Positions 7,634-16,434 of a DNA stretch of 64,000 bases are shown here, piece after piece (position 1 is the first letter of the stretch; each line of letters begins with the position of its first letter). The stretch spans positions 62,001-126,000 of the forward strand of contig QHTK01000042.1 in NCBI GenBank assembly GCA_003220795.1. The letters are read 5' to 3'. This stretch comes from Gemmatimonadota bacterium (GTDB lineage Bacteria > Gemmatimonadota > Gemmatimonadetes > Gemmatimonadales > GWC2-71-9). A program made the position numbers and the translations under genes. The notes under the pieces were generated by a model. It had not been told where the DNA came from, did not search any database, and saw only the letters and a program-made list of their open reading frames with translations.

Positions 7634-9646
7634 TCACTTTCGCCGCTTCAACCGAAGCGGCGAATGTTTGACCACGCCATCCGGCACGTTGTCTCCCTGT
7701 CGCAGCGTGACCACCGCCGTCTGCCTCCACCCGAGGTCCAGCTCGACCACCAGGTGGCTACGGTCACGCGCCATCCGCCAGCGGCGGGAGGGCTTTGGCC
7801 CGCTGCCGGTCGCCGCCAGCGCGGCAGCGACGACGGCCTGCGGGAGATCGCTCACCGCGGCGAGCTGCGCGCACGTGGCGCAGCGGCGTGACTCCACGCT
7901 CAGGTCCGCGGTGCACACGCGGCGGCCGCAATGCTCGCACGCCGCGCGATGACTCTGGCACGCGCCCCTTGCACAGATGGGACACGTGCCGACCTCATCC
8001 ACCGCGAACAGCGCCCCCGGCTCGTGCGCGCAGCCCGCCCGGTGCCGCGCGCACACGAGGCGCTGCGACTTGTCGGTGCGGCGCAGATGCGGCGCGCAGT
8101 GCGCCTGGCCATCCACGGCGCATACCGCCTGATGCGCCGTGCAGACGGACTTGCCGCAGCTGGCACATTGCGCCACCTCGTCCACGCCCACCGCCTCGTT
8201 GGTGCCGCCCTCACAGTACTTCAGGCACGCCGCACACAAGCGGCGGCTTCCCTTCGGCGCCGCCGCGTGGCTCTGCTCCGCGTGCCGGTTGCACACGACC
8301 CGGCCGCAGTTGCCGCACGGCGCGAGACACGCGGAGCAGGCCGGGTGCCCGTCCCCCTCGGTGCAGAGACCCTGGTGCGCCGTGCAGTGCTCCAGCCGGC
8401 ACGACGGGCAGACGCGCACGTGCTCGTCACACGCCGCCTGAGCATCCACCCGGCACTGGGCGATGCCGTGGTCCGCGCAGAAGTCCTCGGCGCATACCGA
8501 GCAACGGTGCGAGCACGCCTCGCAGGCGCAGTGGTCGTGCCGGCAGATGACAAGCAGCGCCGGCGGGCGACCGCACTGCGGGCACGCCATGCTCCAGGGC
8601 GCCGCACCGGCCGAGCCCAAGGGCCGCTGGGCGCTGAAGGTGGCGTGATGCCGGCGGGAAGGGGCCGACTCGAGCCGCCACTCGGCGCGCTGTATCAGGA
8701 CGTCGGCCTCGATCAGCTGTAAGGGATGCACCACGGCCTTCACCTGGCTGCGCCTGATCTCCTCAGTGCGCCGACGCTCGGCGAGCGCGGTGACGGTGCC
8801 GACCGCCTCCGGGTCGGTCTGCTCCTTCAGGATCGACTCGAAGTAGCGGTCCAACCTGCCGAGCTCGGCGGCAAGCTCCTGCTCCGCGAGGGCGCGGCGC
8901 GCAGCGACGCGTTCGGCCGACTTGTCCCGCAGGTGCGCCAGCAGGAGCTCGAGCAACTCCGTGGGCTGCCGCGCAGGGATGCGCGCCGCGGCCGCCGCAA
9001 CGGACGGATCGGCGGGCGCGACCCGGCCCGCCTCGAGGTCCCGGAACGCCGCCACGAGATCGTCGCTCAGCCGGACGCCGGCTGACAAGTCGTACACGTC
9101 GCTCTCCACCACCGCTTCCTCGACCCCCGCCCCCGCCCGCAGCACGACGCGCGCGCTGAGCCGCCCCACCGGATGCACGGCCGACCGAGTCGCGCCCAGC
9201 TGGGCCGTACCGTCGCGCACAGGTATCGTCAGCTCCACGTCGGTGGGATCGCTCGGCGCGGGCAGCGTCGGCGCGATCAGACCAAGGGATAGATGCGCCG
9301 CCCGCGCGCGGATCGCCCCGATCAGCTGCGAGAGAAACGGGCTGCCCAGCACCGCGATGTCGGCGTCGGGGTCGCGCTCGAGCGCGTCGAGCGAGAACGC
9401 GACACGCAGCGACGCGCGGTCACGGAAAAACGGGCGCTCCGCCTGGGGCAAGCTCAGCGCGGTGAGATCGGGCGCGAGCGCGGCCTGCTTCACCCCGGCG
9501 AGCCTGCAGTAGCTCTCGAGCAGCGGCCTGAGCCCCGAGTCGGCGAGCGGGTCGGCGTCGCGAGCGGCGTCCGGCGCCGGGGTGGACGGGCGCGGCTGGC
9601 GCTGGGGCTTGCGCTGGCTCGTGCGCCGGGATTTGCGGCGTTTCAC
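7634..9646 (-). CDS. Cysteine-rich multi-zinc-finger protein partnered with SNF2 ATPase
   Basis: A 670-residue protein whose ATG overlaps the stop of the SNF2 gene (9643-9646), so the two are translationally coupled. The N-terminus is very basic (Arg/Lys/Gln-rich, about 1-22). Residues about 40-350 are a globular region ('LLESYCRL', 'ERPFFRDR') with a charged helical stretch around 250-320. From about 350 to 600 it carries a dense series of Cys/His knuckles ('CPQCGRPP', 'CSVCAEDFC', 'CPSCRLEHC', 'CGNCGRVVC', 'CASCGKSVC', 'CEHCGRRVC'), enough for many zinc sites of treble-clef or B-box-like form. The last 60 residues are a basic beta-rich tail. The N-terminal region recalls YqhG, which sits beside the SNF2 protein YqhH in Bacillus; that is an impression, not an alignment. 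Function unknown. Confidence 0.8.
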   Translation of the reverse strand: MKRRKSRRTSQRKPQRQPRPSTPAPDAARDADPLADSGLRPLLESYCRLAGVKQAALAPDLTALSLPQAERPFFRDRASLRVAFSLDALERDPDADIAVLGSPFLSQLIGAIRARAAHLSLGLIAPTLPAPSDPTDVELTIPVRDGTAQLGATRSAVHPVGRLSARVVLRAGAGVEEAVVESDVYDLSAGVRLSDDLVAAFRDLEAGRVAPADPSVAAAAARIPARQPTELLELLLAHLRDKSAERVAARRALAEQELAAELGRLDRYFESILKEQTDPEAVGTVTALAERRRTEEIRRSQVKAVVHPLQLIEADVLIQRAEWRLESAPSRRHHATFSAQRPLGSAGAAPWSMACPQCGRPPALLVICRHDHCACEACSHRCSVCAEDFCADHGIAQCRVDAQAACDEHVRVCPSCRLEHCTAHQGLCTEGDGHPACSACLAPCGNCGRVVCNRHAEQSHAAAPKGSRRLCAACLKYCEGGTNEAVGVDEVAQCASCGKSVCTAHQAVCAVDGQAHCAPHLRRTDKSQRLVCARHRAGCAHEPGALFAVDEVGTCPICARGACQSHRAACEHCGRRVCTADLSVESRRCATCAQLAAVSDLPQAVVAAALAATGSGPKPSRRWRMARDRSHLVVELDLGWRQTAVVTLRQGDNVPDGVVKHSPLRLKRRK
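7639..7664 (-). terminator. Strong hairpin at the 3' end of the zinc-protein gene
   Basis: TTCGCCGCTTC and GAAGCGGCGAA form a perfect 11-base stem with a 4-base loop, lying in the last codons just before the stop at 7634. No U-run follows on the minus strand, so it may be a Rho-assisted terminator, an mRNA-stability structure, or a repeat required by the protein sequence. Confidence 0.4.
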
Positions 9647-11754
9647 GCGGCCTCCACCGCGATGTCCACCAGCGCGAGGGGCAGGCGTTCCACCTGCGCC
9701 ACGAGCGTGATGGCGCGTCCGGCGCTGGTCAAGCCGGTGAGCTTCACCAGCTCGCCGTACTCCGGGTGCCGGCCGGCCGGCTCGAGCGGCGGCGTGACGC
9801 CCCCGATCGGCTCGATCGATTCGAGGGCCTCGAGCAGCTCCGTCACGTGCACGCCGAGCCGATGGCGTTTCGCGTCCCAGCCGGCGCCCTTCACAAGGCG
9901 GCTCGTGCCCAGCCCGAGTCGCAGGCGGCCGGGGACCGACAGCGTCTCGAACCGGCGCTCGAGGCGCATGGCGTTGTCATCCGGCGCGATGAGGGAGTTC
10001 AACTGTTCCTGCTCCTTGCCCACCGCGCTGCTCTTCTCGATGTCGGCGCCGATCGTCTCGACCCGGCGCGCGAAGTCCGCCTCGCTCTCGGCGGCGAGCC
10101 ACTCTTTCGCGAGCCGGCCCTCGAACTGTTGCGCGCCGCCGAACTCGCCGAGGATCAGGTCCAGCTCGCCCACCACCAGCTCGAACAGCTTGATCTTCCG
10201 GTCGAGCAGCTGGAGGATGTAGGACTCGATGGTTCCCGCAGCGGCGAGGTTCACGATGTGGACCTCGCGCTTCTGCCCTATACGGTGCAGCCGTCCAATG
10301 CGCTGCTCCACCACCATCGGGTTCCAGGGCAGGTCGTAGTTCACCAGCACGTTGCAGAACTGCAGATTGCGTCCTTCGCTGCCGGCGCGGGTAGCGATCA
10401 GCACGCTGCGCGGATCCTCGTGGAACGCGCGAATGCGCTTGTCCCGCTCGGCCGTCGCGTGAGCGCCCCAGTAGACGATGGGCTTCCGGCCGAGCTTCTT
10501 GACGCGCTCTTCGATCAGCTGAATCGTCGGCCGGTGATCGCTGAAGACCACCACCCGGTCCGGTGTCTCGTTCAATACCTTGGTCAATTCGTCCAGCTTG
10601 GCGTGCGTCTTGATGCCCTGCGCCCGCTTGGCGAGCTGGCGCGCGATCGTGCGGTACGCGGGGCTGATATGCTCGCCCTGCGCCAGGTGCTCGAGCGATT
10701 CGGCGAGCGCCCGCGCGGAAGAGCACAACCGCTGGCGCAGGTGGATCACGGCGAGCTGCACGACGCCCTTCCGGGTCGGCTTCCCTTCCTCTTCCTCCTG
10801 GGCCGGCTGAATGAACCCTTCACGATAGAGGCGGCGCAGGAAATCGGTGGTGCGCTCGTACAGGTCCGCCTCGGCCCGGGTGAGCTTGACCTCGGGGTGG
10901 CGCGGCCGGCGCGGCGGCAGGTCCAGGTCGTCCACCACGCTCGAGCGCCGGGTGCGGATCATCACTTCGTGCGTGAGGGCGCGCAGGCCTTCGGGGTCAC
11001 TCGGTTGGCGGTGGTCGCCCGACACCAGGTGTTGAGTTTTGAACTCCTGCCACGTGCCGAGCTGGCCGGGCCGAAGCAGGGTGATCAGGTTGTACAGCTC
11101 GCGCAGATCGTTCTGCAGCGGCGTGGCCGTGAGCAACAAGATGAAGTCGCGCTCGATCTTCTCGATGAACCGGTACGTCGCGCTGCGCTCGCTCTTCACC
11201 TTGTGCGCCTCGTCCACGATCACCAGGTCCCAGCGGTGTCGCAAGATCTCCTCGGCGTGACGGCGCGACCGCGCCCGGTCGTGCGACACGATCGCCCTGG
11301 TGATGGCAACGCGCTGCCAGTCGTCCGGATCGGTCGGGGTTTCGAAGCGCTCGAAGAACTTTTCCTCGAGCTCACCCTGCCACTGGCCCACCAGTGAAGC
11401 GGGCGTGAGGATCAGCACGCGCCGCGCCAGCCCGCGGATCGCGAGCTCCTTGTAAATGATGCTCGCCTCGATCGTCTTGCCGAGACCCACCTCGTCGGCA
11501 AGGATGGCGCGGCCGCCCATGTCGCGCAGCACCCGCTGGGCCACGTCGATCTGGTGGGGCAGCTCCTTGATGGCGTTGGCGTCGAGCGTGATGAGCCGAT
11601 CGAAGCCCGGGACCAGGGCGACCCGCTCCGCCTCGCGCCGCAGCTCGTACCAGGCGCCGTCGGCCGGCGGTTCCTGGAGCTGATTGACGAACAGCTGCAG
11701 GGACCGCTCGTCGACGGCCCAGGAATCGTCCGGCTGAGGGTGGGGGAGCGTCAC
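9643..11754 (-). CDS. SNF2-family DEAD/DEAH ATPase (RapA/YqhH-like)
   Basis: A double-RecA-fold SNF2 ATPase, 703 residues from GTG 11754. I prefer this start because a TATATT -10 box lies at 11782-11787, inside the longer frame; ATG 11802 is the alternative. Motifs in order: Walker A 'LADEVGLGKT', Ia 'LILTPASL', II 'VDEAHKVK', III 'TATPLQ', then 'VVVFSDHR', V 'ATRAGSEGRNLQ' and VI 'QRIGRLHRIGQ'. It should use ATP to move along or remodel nucleic acid or nucleoprotein, as RapA does with RNA polymerase. The C-terminal 170 residues are not conserved by eye. It is the first gene of an operon with the Cys-rich zinc protein, its likely partner and perhaps its DNA/RNA-recognition subunit. Confidence 0.9.
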   Translation of the reverse strand: MTLPHPQPDDSWAVDERSLQLFVNQLQEPPADGAWYELRREAERVALVPGFDRLITLDANAIKELPHQIDVAQRVLRDMGGRAILADEVGLGKTIEASIIYKELAIRGLARRVLILTPASLVGQWQGELEEKFFERFETPTDPDDWQRVAITRAIVSHDRARSRRHAEEILRHRWDLVIVDEAHKVKSERSATYRFIEKIERDFILLLTATPLQNDLRELYNLITLLRPGQLGTWQEFKTQHLVSGDHRQPSDPEGLRALTHEVMIRTRRSSVVDDLDLPPRRPRHPEVKLTRAEADLYERTTDFLRRLYREGFIQPAQEEEEGKPTRKGVVQLAVIHLRQRLCSSARALAESLEHLAQGEHISPAYRTIARQLAKRAQGIKTHAKLDELTKVLNETPDRVVVFSDHRPTIQLIEERVKKLGRKPIVYWGAHATAERDKRIRAFHEDPRSVLIATRAGSEGRNLQFCNVLVNYDLPWNPMVVEQRIGRLHRIGQKREVHIVNLAAAGTIESYILQLLDRKIKLFELVVGELDLILGEFGGAQQFEGRLAKEWLAAESEADFARRVETIGADIEKSSAVGKEQEQLNSLIAPDDNAMRLERRFETLSVPGRLRLGLGTSRLVKGAGWDAKRHRLGVHVTELLEALESIEPIGGVTPPLEPAGRHPEYGELVKLTGLTSAGRAITLVAQVERLPLALVDIAVEAA

Positions 11755-11781
11755 GCGGTGGCTCGAGCAGTTGGGGGACGC

Positions 11782-11787
11782 AATATA
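11782..11787 (-). promoter_or_regulatory. Likely -10 box of the SNF2/zinc-protein operon
   Basis: TATATT on the minus strand, about 27 bases before GTG 11754. The sequence 16-18 bases upstream of it is GC-rich and gives no clear -35, so the call rests on the -10 alone. Confidence 0.35.
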
Positions 11788-11979
11788 GGGAATCCGGGGC
11801 ATGGGACGCGCCCCCCGGCAAGGACAACGGCTTGTACACGCCGTCAAAATCACCGGCAGCAATAACGATTTGGCGTCGTGGGGGACGCCGCTGCCCGCCA
11901 ACACGAGCAGCTACCCGCCACTAGGCAAGGATGGCGGCTCGTTTACGTGGGAGCGCGTCCCGCTGCAATAAGGACGGGC

Positions 11980-13185
11980 TCAGCCCTTGTCGTGCTTGCG
12001 CCGCTTGTCCCGATAGAGCGCGCGGTCGGCGCGGTCGAGCAGGCCCGCGACCGAGTCCAGGGTGCTCGCCTTGTGCGCCGCGAAGCCGAGGCTGATGGAG
12101 ACCTGGTAGGGTCGCCCGGCGCGGCGGTTGAAGTCCCGCACCTGGCGCTCCATGCGAGCGGCGAGGACCCCGGCGCTTTCGGGTCCCGCGTGGCGCACCA
12201 GCACGGCGTATTCGTCGCCGCCGATCCGGGCCACCAGGTCCGAGTCGCGAAAGATGCGCCGGAGCAGCGAGGCGGTGTCCCGCAGCGCGCGATCCCCCCC
12301 CGCGTGACCCGCGCTGTCGTTCACCCCCTTCAAATCGTCCAGGTCGGCGAACGCCACGAGCAGCGTCTCGTCGCCGCGCCGCGCCACGCGCAGATCCCGG
12401 GTCGCGAGCGTCAGGAAGCCCCGCCGGTTGTACAAGCCCGTCAGCTCGTCCACGAGTGCCAGGTCGAGCAGCGCGGCGTGGAGCCGGTTGCGCTCGATCG
12501 CGTGGCGCAGCGCGCGGGCGAGCCGTTCGCCGTCGAGCTCGCTGTTCAGCAGGACGTCCTGTGCCCCGGCGCGCAGGGCCTCGAGTCCGTGACGCTCGTC
12601 TTTCGAGTTGGAGAGAAAGAGAAACGGGACGGTGGGCGCGAGCGCTCGCAGCTCGGTGAACGTCGCGAAGCCGCGCCGCTCGGAAAGCGACACGGCGAGC
12701 AGCACGACGTCGACACCACCGCGCGCGAGGCGAGCGGGCGACTCGTTCGGTGCCGCAGCGGCGACGGCGAAACGATCGGGCGCGGCGCCGTTCAGGAGGT
12801 CCCGCACACGCAGCGCTGCCTCGTCGTGTTGGCTCACTACCAGGACTGCGAGTTGGGCGTGGTGCCCGACCTCCACCTGGCGGCGCCCCGCGGGGTGGCG
12901 TCGATCGGTCGCATGGCGTCGCTCGGCCTGATCGCGCCGTTCCTGCTCGAGCGAGATGAGCTCCAGGCGGCGCTCGCCAGCGCGACGCTCCAAGTCGGTG
13001 CGGCGGGGCGGCAGGACACGCCGCTCAGCCGTATGGTGCTGCCCGCGTGCGACCACGTCCCAGCCTCCTGTACACCCAGTTGCAAGATGGGCACGAGGGT
13101 CCCGCGGCACAATTGCGTGCGGGCCGCCCCCCCGAGAGGACGCAAGCCATTCAGCAGCCACCGCGCGACGCTCGTATTCCCTCAT
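11980..13185 (-). CDS. Diguanylate cyclase with receiver-like N-terminal domain (GGDEF)
   Basis: Start at ATG 13185 (GAGG upstream), giving 401 residues; earlier in-frame starts would run through the divergent gene. The first 110 residues are Arg/His-rich and low in order. Residues about 115-235 look like a degenerate response-regulator fold ('VLVVSQHDEAALRVR', 'VDVVLLAVSL', 'LEALRAGAQDVL') with no clear phospho-Asp in the usual context. The GGDEF domain follows: 'DELTGLYNRRGF' and active site 'IGGDEYAV'. An inhibitory I-site RxxD ('RDSD') lies five residues before GGDEY, so product inhibition is expected. It should make cyclic di-GMP from two GTP. Confidence 0.88.
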   Translation of the reverse strand: MREYERRAVAAEWLASSRGGGPHAIVPRDPRAHLATGCTGGWDVVARGQHHTAERRVLPPRRTDLERRAGERRLELISLEQERRDQAERRHATDRRHPAGRRQVEVGHHAQLAVLVVSQHDEAALRVRDLLNGAAPDRFAVAAAAPNESPARLARGGVDVVLLAVSLSERRGFATFTELRALAPTVPFLFLSNSKDERHGLEALRAGAQDVLLNSELDGERLARALRHAIERNRLHAALLDLALVDELTGLYNRRGFLTLATRDLRVARRGDETLLVAFADLDDLKGVNDSAGHAGGDRALRDTASLLRRIFRDSDLVARIGGDEYAVLVRHAGPESAGVLAARMERQVRDFNRRAGRPYQVSISLGFAAHKASTLDSVAGLLDRADRALYRDKRRKHDKG

Positions 13186-13414
13186 GAGCGACCTCACGGT
13201 CCTAGACCGATGCACTTCGGGAACTGGCGTTCGGAGATACCCGCGCGTGGTGGACAGAATTCGGCAGGCGGTTGGCTGGGCGCTCGCGGTGCCGGTGCTC
13301 TGGGTGAGCACCGTCGTGTATCCGGTCATGGGCCTGGGGTATTTTCTGGTGCTGGGCGTGGTCGACACTGTGGAGCATGTCGCCCGCCGATGGGGCGCCC
13401 ACCGTGAGAGTTAG
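13184..13414 (+). CDS. Small membrane protein, hypothetical
   Basis: A 76-residue frame starting at ATG 13184, whose start codon overlaps the divergent cyclase start by two bases. Its middle holds one or two hydrophobic helices ('WALAVPVLWVSTVVYPVMGL', then 'YFLVLGVV') and it ends in charged 'VARRWGAHRES'. A GTG at 13249 would give a shorter form lacking the first 21 residues. No family is recognised. Confidence is limited by size and lack of a ribosome binding site. Confidence 0.45.
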   Translation: MSDLTVLDRCTSGTGVRRYPRVVDRIRQAVGWALAVPVLWVSTVVYPVMGLGYFLVLGVVDTVEHVARRWGAHRES

Positions 13415-13536
13415 CCCCCACCCCCACCCAACAGCCACAGTTTAGCCGCCGCCGTACCGGCATCCCCCTCGCCACTTGGCCGGGCGACCTGCATGTTTGC
13501 ACGCAGTAGGCCCATCGCCGTGAGGGGAGACGCGTC

Positions 13537-14100
13537 GTGGAACCAGCCGCAGTATCGCCGTTTGACGCCTGGGACAACTTCTACGTCATCATCGGCTCCT
13601 CGGGTGCCGCGCTGACGGGTCTGCAATTCGTCGTGATCGCACTGGGTGCCGAGACGGCGGCAGGGCGCCGCGCGGAGACCGTCGGCGCCTTCGGCACACC
13701 CACCGTCGTCCACTTCTGCGCCGCCCTGTTGATCTCGGCTCTCTTGAGCATGCCATGGCACGTGGTTTCGAGTGCCGCGCTCGCCATCGGCACCTGCGGC
13801 GCGGCGGGAATCGGGTACGCGCTCATCGTGTTCAGACGGGCGCGCCGGCAGACGGCGTACGCGCCGGTGCTGGAGGACTGGCTGTGGCACTGTGCCTTTC
13901 CCTTCATCGCGTACGCGGCACTGCTGGTGGCTGCGCTCATGCTCCAACGAGATGCGCCGCACTCCTTGTTCGTCATTGCCGCGACGGCGCTGCTCCTCTT
14001 GTTTGTTGGTATTCACAACGCGTGGGACGCTGTCACCTACATTGCGGCGACGCGACGGCCCACAGAGGCGAACCCTCCACGCGACCCGCGCGCCCCGTAG
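13537..14100 (+). CDS. Integral membrane protein, hypothetical
   Basis: GTG start at 13537 with GAGGGGA just upstream. The 187-residue protein starts 'FDAWDNFYVIIGSSGAALTGLQFVV', a pattern seen in a common family of small uncharacterised bacterial membrane proteins, then has about five transmembrane helices (near 22-40, 60-80, 85-105, 128-145, 150-170) separated by a basic loop ('FRRARRQ'). The C-terminal tail is polar and Pro-rich. Function unknown; it appears to be a single-gene unit. Confidence 0.75.
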   Translation: MEPAAVSPFDAWDNFYVIIGSSGAALTGLQFVVIALGAETAAGRRAETVGAFGTPTVVHFCAALLISALLSMPWHVVSSAALAIGTCGAAGIGYALIVFRRARRQTAYAPVLEDWLWHCAFPFIAYAALLVAALMLQRDAPHSLFVIAATALLLLFVGIHNAWDAVTYIAATRRPTEANPPRDPRAP

Positions 14101-14224
14101 TCACGGTGCTCCGTCAATAAGCGAACGCTGGAATCGAAGAAACTGCCGGAGCGCACTACGCCACGAAGGCCGTCCATTCTCGAGAACCGCGTGAGACGTC
14201 AACCCACCACCGGAGGATACTGCC

Positions 14225-15037
14225 ATGCTCAGTCTCCCTCTCCCCTCTCGCAAAACCCTCTACCTCGGGATGACCGCGTGCGCGCTCGTCGCGGCATGCA
14301 GCGACAACAACGTCAATGGGCCCCCGAGCGTCGATCTGAACCTGAGCCGGATCGCCGGCTTCGATCCGCTGAAGGCGGCGCTCGTCGCCGCCCGGAAGCA
14401 AGACAACGGCGGCTTCAATCTGGACATGTGGGCGGCGGTCGTTGATCGGAACGGCCTCGTGGTCGCGGTCGTGTTCACGGGAGCCACGGCCACCGACCAG
14501 TGGCCCGGGAGCCGGGTCATTGCGGCCCAGAAGGCGAACACCGCGAACGCGTTCAGCCTGCCACATCTCGCTCTCTCGACCGCCAACCTCTACGCCGCCA
14601 GCCAGCCCGGCGGCACGCTGTTCGGGCTCCAGGAAGCCAACCCGACGAACGACGAGGTGGCGTATGGCGGCGACGCGGCCGACTACGGCACCCCGAAAGA
14701 CTTCATGGTGGGGAAGCGGATCGGGGGCACCAACGTGTTCGGCGGCGGTCTCGCGCTGTACAACGCTCACGGGACGCTCGTGGGCGGCCTTGGTGTGAGT
14801 GGTGACGCGTCCTGCGCCGATCACAACATCGCCTGGAAGATGCGCCACAATCTCGGGCTCGACCACGTGCCGGCGGGCGTCGCCGACAAAAAGGCCAGCA
14901 CCGACCCCGGCGACGACAACATCATCTACGACATCACGAACGGTGTCAGTGCCAGCGGGTTCGGCCACCCCGAGTGTTCGGCTGCTGCTACTGCGATTGG
15001 GAAGGCGCTCCCCCAGACGAATCCGATCGCGCACTGA
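14225..15037 (+). CDS. GlcG/HbpS-family (DUF336) lipoprotein
   Basis: ATG 14225 follows a GGAGG. The 270-residue product has a lipobox 'ALVAAC' (Cys25). The mature part follows the GlcG/HbpS pattern: 'ALVAARKQDNGGFNLDMWAAVVDRNG' at the start of the domain, a central 'GGLALYNAHGTLVGGLGVSG' core, and 'CADHNIAWKMRHN' in the last third. The motif 'AVVDRNGLVVAVV' is characteristic. HbpS-type proteins bind or degrade haem and can sense redox stress; GlcG is encoded with glycolate oxidase. Two later Cys ('DASCADHN', 'HPECSAA') may pair. No adjacent gene indicates the ligand. A strong hairpin downstream probably ends the transcript. Confidence 0.85.
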   Translation: MLSLPLPSRKTLYLGMTACALVAACSDNNVNGPPSVDLNLSRIAGFDPLKAALVAARKQDNGGFNLDMWAAVVDRNGLVVAVVFTGATATDQWPGSRVIAAQKANTANAFSLPHLALSTANLYAASQPGGTLFGLQEANPTNDEVAYGGDAADYGTPKDFMVGKRIGGTNVFGGGLALYNAHGTLVGGLGVSGDASCADHNIAWKMRHNLGLDHVPAGVADKKASTDPGDDNIIYDITNGVSASGFGHPECSAAATAIGKALPQTNPIAH

Positions 15038-15070
15038 CCGCCTTGGGCTTCAGGAGGTGAGTCGAGTGTG

Positions 15071-15108
15071 CAGGAGGCGAGGGAGCCACGTGGCTCCCCC
15101 GCTTCCTG
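15071..15108. terminator. Long inverted repeat, probable terminator
   Basis: Two 19-base arms pair at 17 positions around a perfect 18-base palindrome, GGGAGCCACGTGGCTCCC (15081-15098). It sits between two plus-strand genes, 33 bases after the GlcG-like stop. No U-run follows, so it may work with Rho or protect the 3' end. Confidence 0.5.
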
Positions 15109-15168
15109 GGGAGTGGCCCCCGGGCCGCTGCGAGGTTTAGTTTCCGGGAAGGTGGAAAGGCGGCTCCC

Positions 15169-16434
15169 ATGATCCTGCCGCTCCTCGTGTTGCAGTTCCA
15201 GGCGACTCCGCCGCCGGCGCCGGTTCGTCTGGATGTCGCAGCCAAACCGGTGCACGTGTGGCTCGGATCCCCGAGCCCGCTCGCGCGTGGCTCCGCGGTG
15301 CGCGTGTACGTCCAGGTCGCCACAAACGGCAACCTCGTCGTGCTGCAGCGGCGCACCGATGGCCGCATCGGCGTCCTGTTCCCGACGAACCCCACAGGCG
15401 CGCCTTTCGTCCATGCGGGAACCTACGAGATCCCCGGGCCCGGACACGGGGCGGCGCTGGTGGTCGCCGAGCCGGATGGAGCGGGGATGATACTCGCCGC
15501 GCTCGCGACCGACCCGATGCAGTTCGACGAATTCGCCCGGCAAGCGGATTGGAATCCCGGCGCGTTGATCCCCTCGTGGAGCGGGGCGGACGCGGAAGGG
15601 GCGCTGAGCGACATCGTGCAGCGCATGCTGGGGGACGGGACGTTCAACTACGATCTCGTGACGTACACCGTCGCTCCGGCGGTCTACGCCCAGCAGGACT
15701 CGACGCCGCAATACGCGCCGTATTCCACGTGCGTGGACTGCACATTCATCGGGACCGAGTTCGTCGCGGTGGCGCCGTTCGCCGGTTGCGACTTCTTCGG
15801 TGCGTGCTTCGGCTTCCGCCACTTGCACGAGCGGTTCGAGCGGCGGCAGCCCGCCGCGCCGCCACAAAGCGTGCTCGCGCTCAATCTGCGACCGCAAGCG
15901 AGCCCTGTGGCGGTGCAGCCGAGGACGCAGCACCTCACTTTCAAGGGCAACCATACGAACCCCGCGATCGAGCCGCGACCCCGTCCGCAGCTGCTCGAGG
16001 GGCCGGTCGCGCCGCACGCTGGGGGCGCGACGATCGCGACGCGGCCTCGGGTCGCCGGACCCACGCCGCTACCACTTGCTCGCCCGACCATACCGGCGCC
16101 GCGCAGCCATGTGCGTTACACGAGGCTGTCGCCGCCGACCCCGAGTGAGGACGTGAGCCGCAGCAGCGTTGTCGTCGTGTCTCCCCGTGCCGTCGGTCTC
16201 GCTCGAATGAACGTGCCCGTGGCAACGCGGCCACGAAGCGCTGTTTGGACGGCCGCGCCGGCCGGGGAGGCACGCGCGACCGGGGCGGCGATGGCCCCTG
16301 GGGGAGGCACGCCAGGCCGTACGAGTGTCGCCGCAGCGGCCGGAGCGCAGACGCTCGCGCTCCCGCATGCCGCCTGGCATGGCGGCGGCGCCGGCCGCAC
16401 GGTGGTGGCGCGGGGCGGTGCGAGGCGCCACTAG
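15169..16434 (+). CDS. Secreted DUF4384-like protein with Pro/Arg-rich tail
   Basis: ATG 15169 has an AAGGTGG upstream. The 421-residue protein starts with a short hydrophobic signal ('MILPLLVLQFQA'). Residues about 18-110 match the DUF4384 pattern: 'VHVWLGSPSPLARGSAVRVY', 'NGNLVVLQRRTDGRIGVLFP', 'GTYEIPGPG', a beta-sandwich often attached to kinases and secreted enzymes in this group of bacteria. Residues 110-220 hold four Cys ('YSTCVDCTF', 'FAGCDFFGACFGF'). From about 230 the sequence is Pro/Ala/Arg-rich and of low complexity, perhaps unstructured. It overlaps the GIY-YIG-like gene downstream. Function unknown. Confidence 0.7.
   Translation: MILPLLVLQFQATPPPAPVRLDVAAKPVHVWLGSPSPLARGSAVRVYVQVATNGNLVVLQRRTDGRIGVLFPTNPTGAPFVHAGTYEIPGPGHGAALVVAEPDGAGMILAALATDPMQFDEFARQADWNPGALIPSWSGADAEGALSDIVQRMLGDGTFNYDLVTYTVAPAVYAQQDSTPQYAPYSTCVDCTFIGTEFVAVAPFAGCDFFGACFGFRHLHERFERRQPAAPPQSVLALNLRPQASPVAVQPRTQHLTFKGNHTNPAIEPRPRPQLLEGPVAPHAGGATIATRPRVAGPTPLPLARPTIPAPRSHVRYTRLSPPTPSEDVSRSSVVVVSPRAVGLARMNVPVATRPRSAVWTAAPAGEARATGAAMAPGGGTPGRTSVAAAAGAQTLALPHAAWHGGGAGRTVVARGGARRH

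Noticed and set aside
9643-11754. DISARM-like defence gene (drmD)
   Set aside because: SNF2 motifs fit, but no methyltransferase, drmA/B/C or phospholipase-type partner is near, and the partner is a zinc-knuckle protein.
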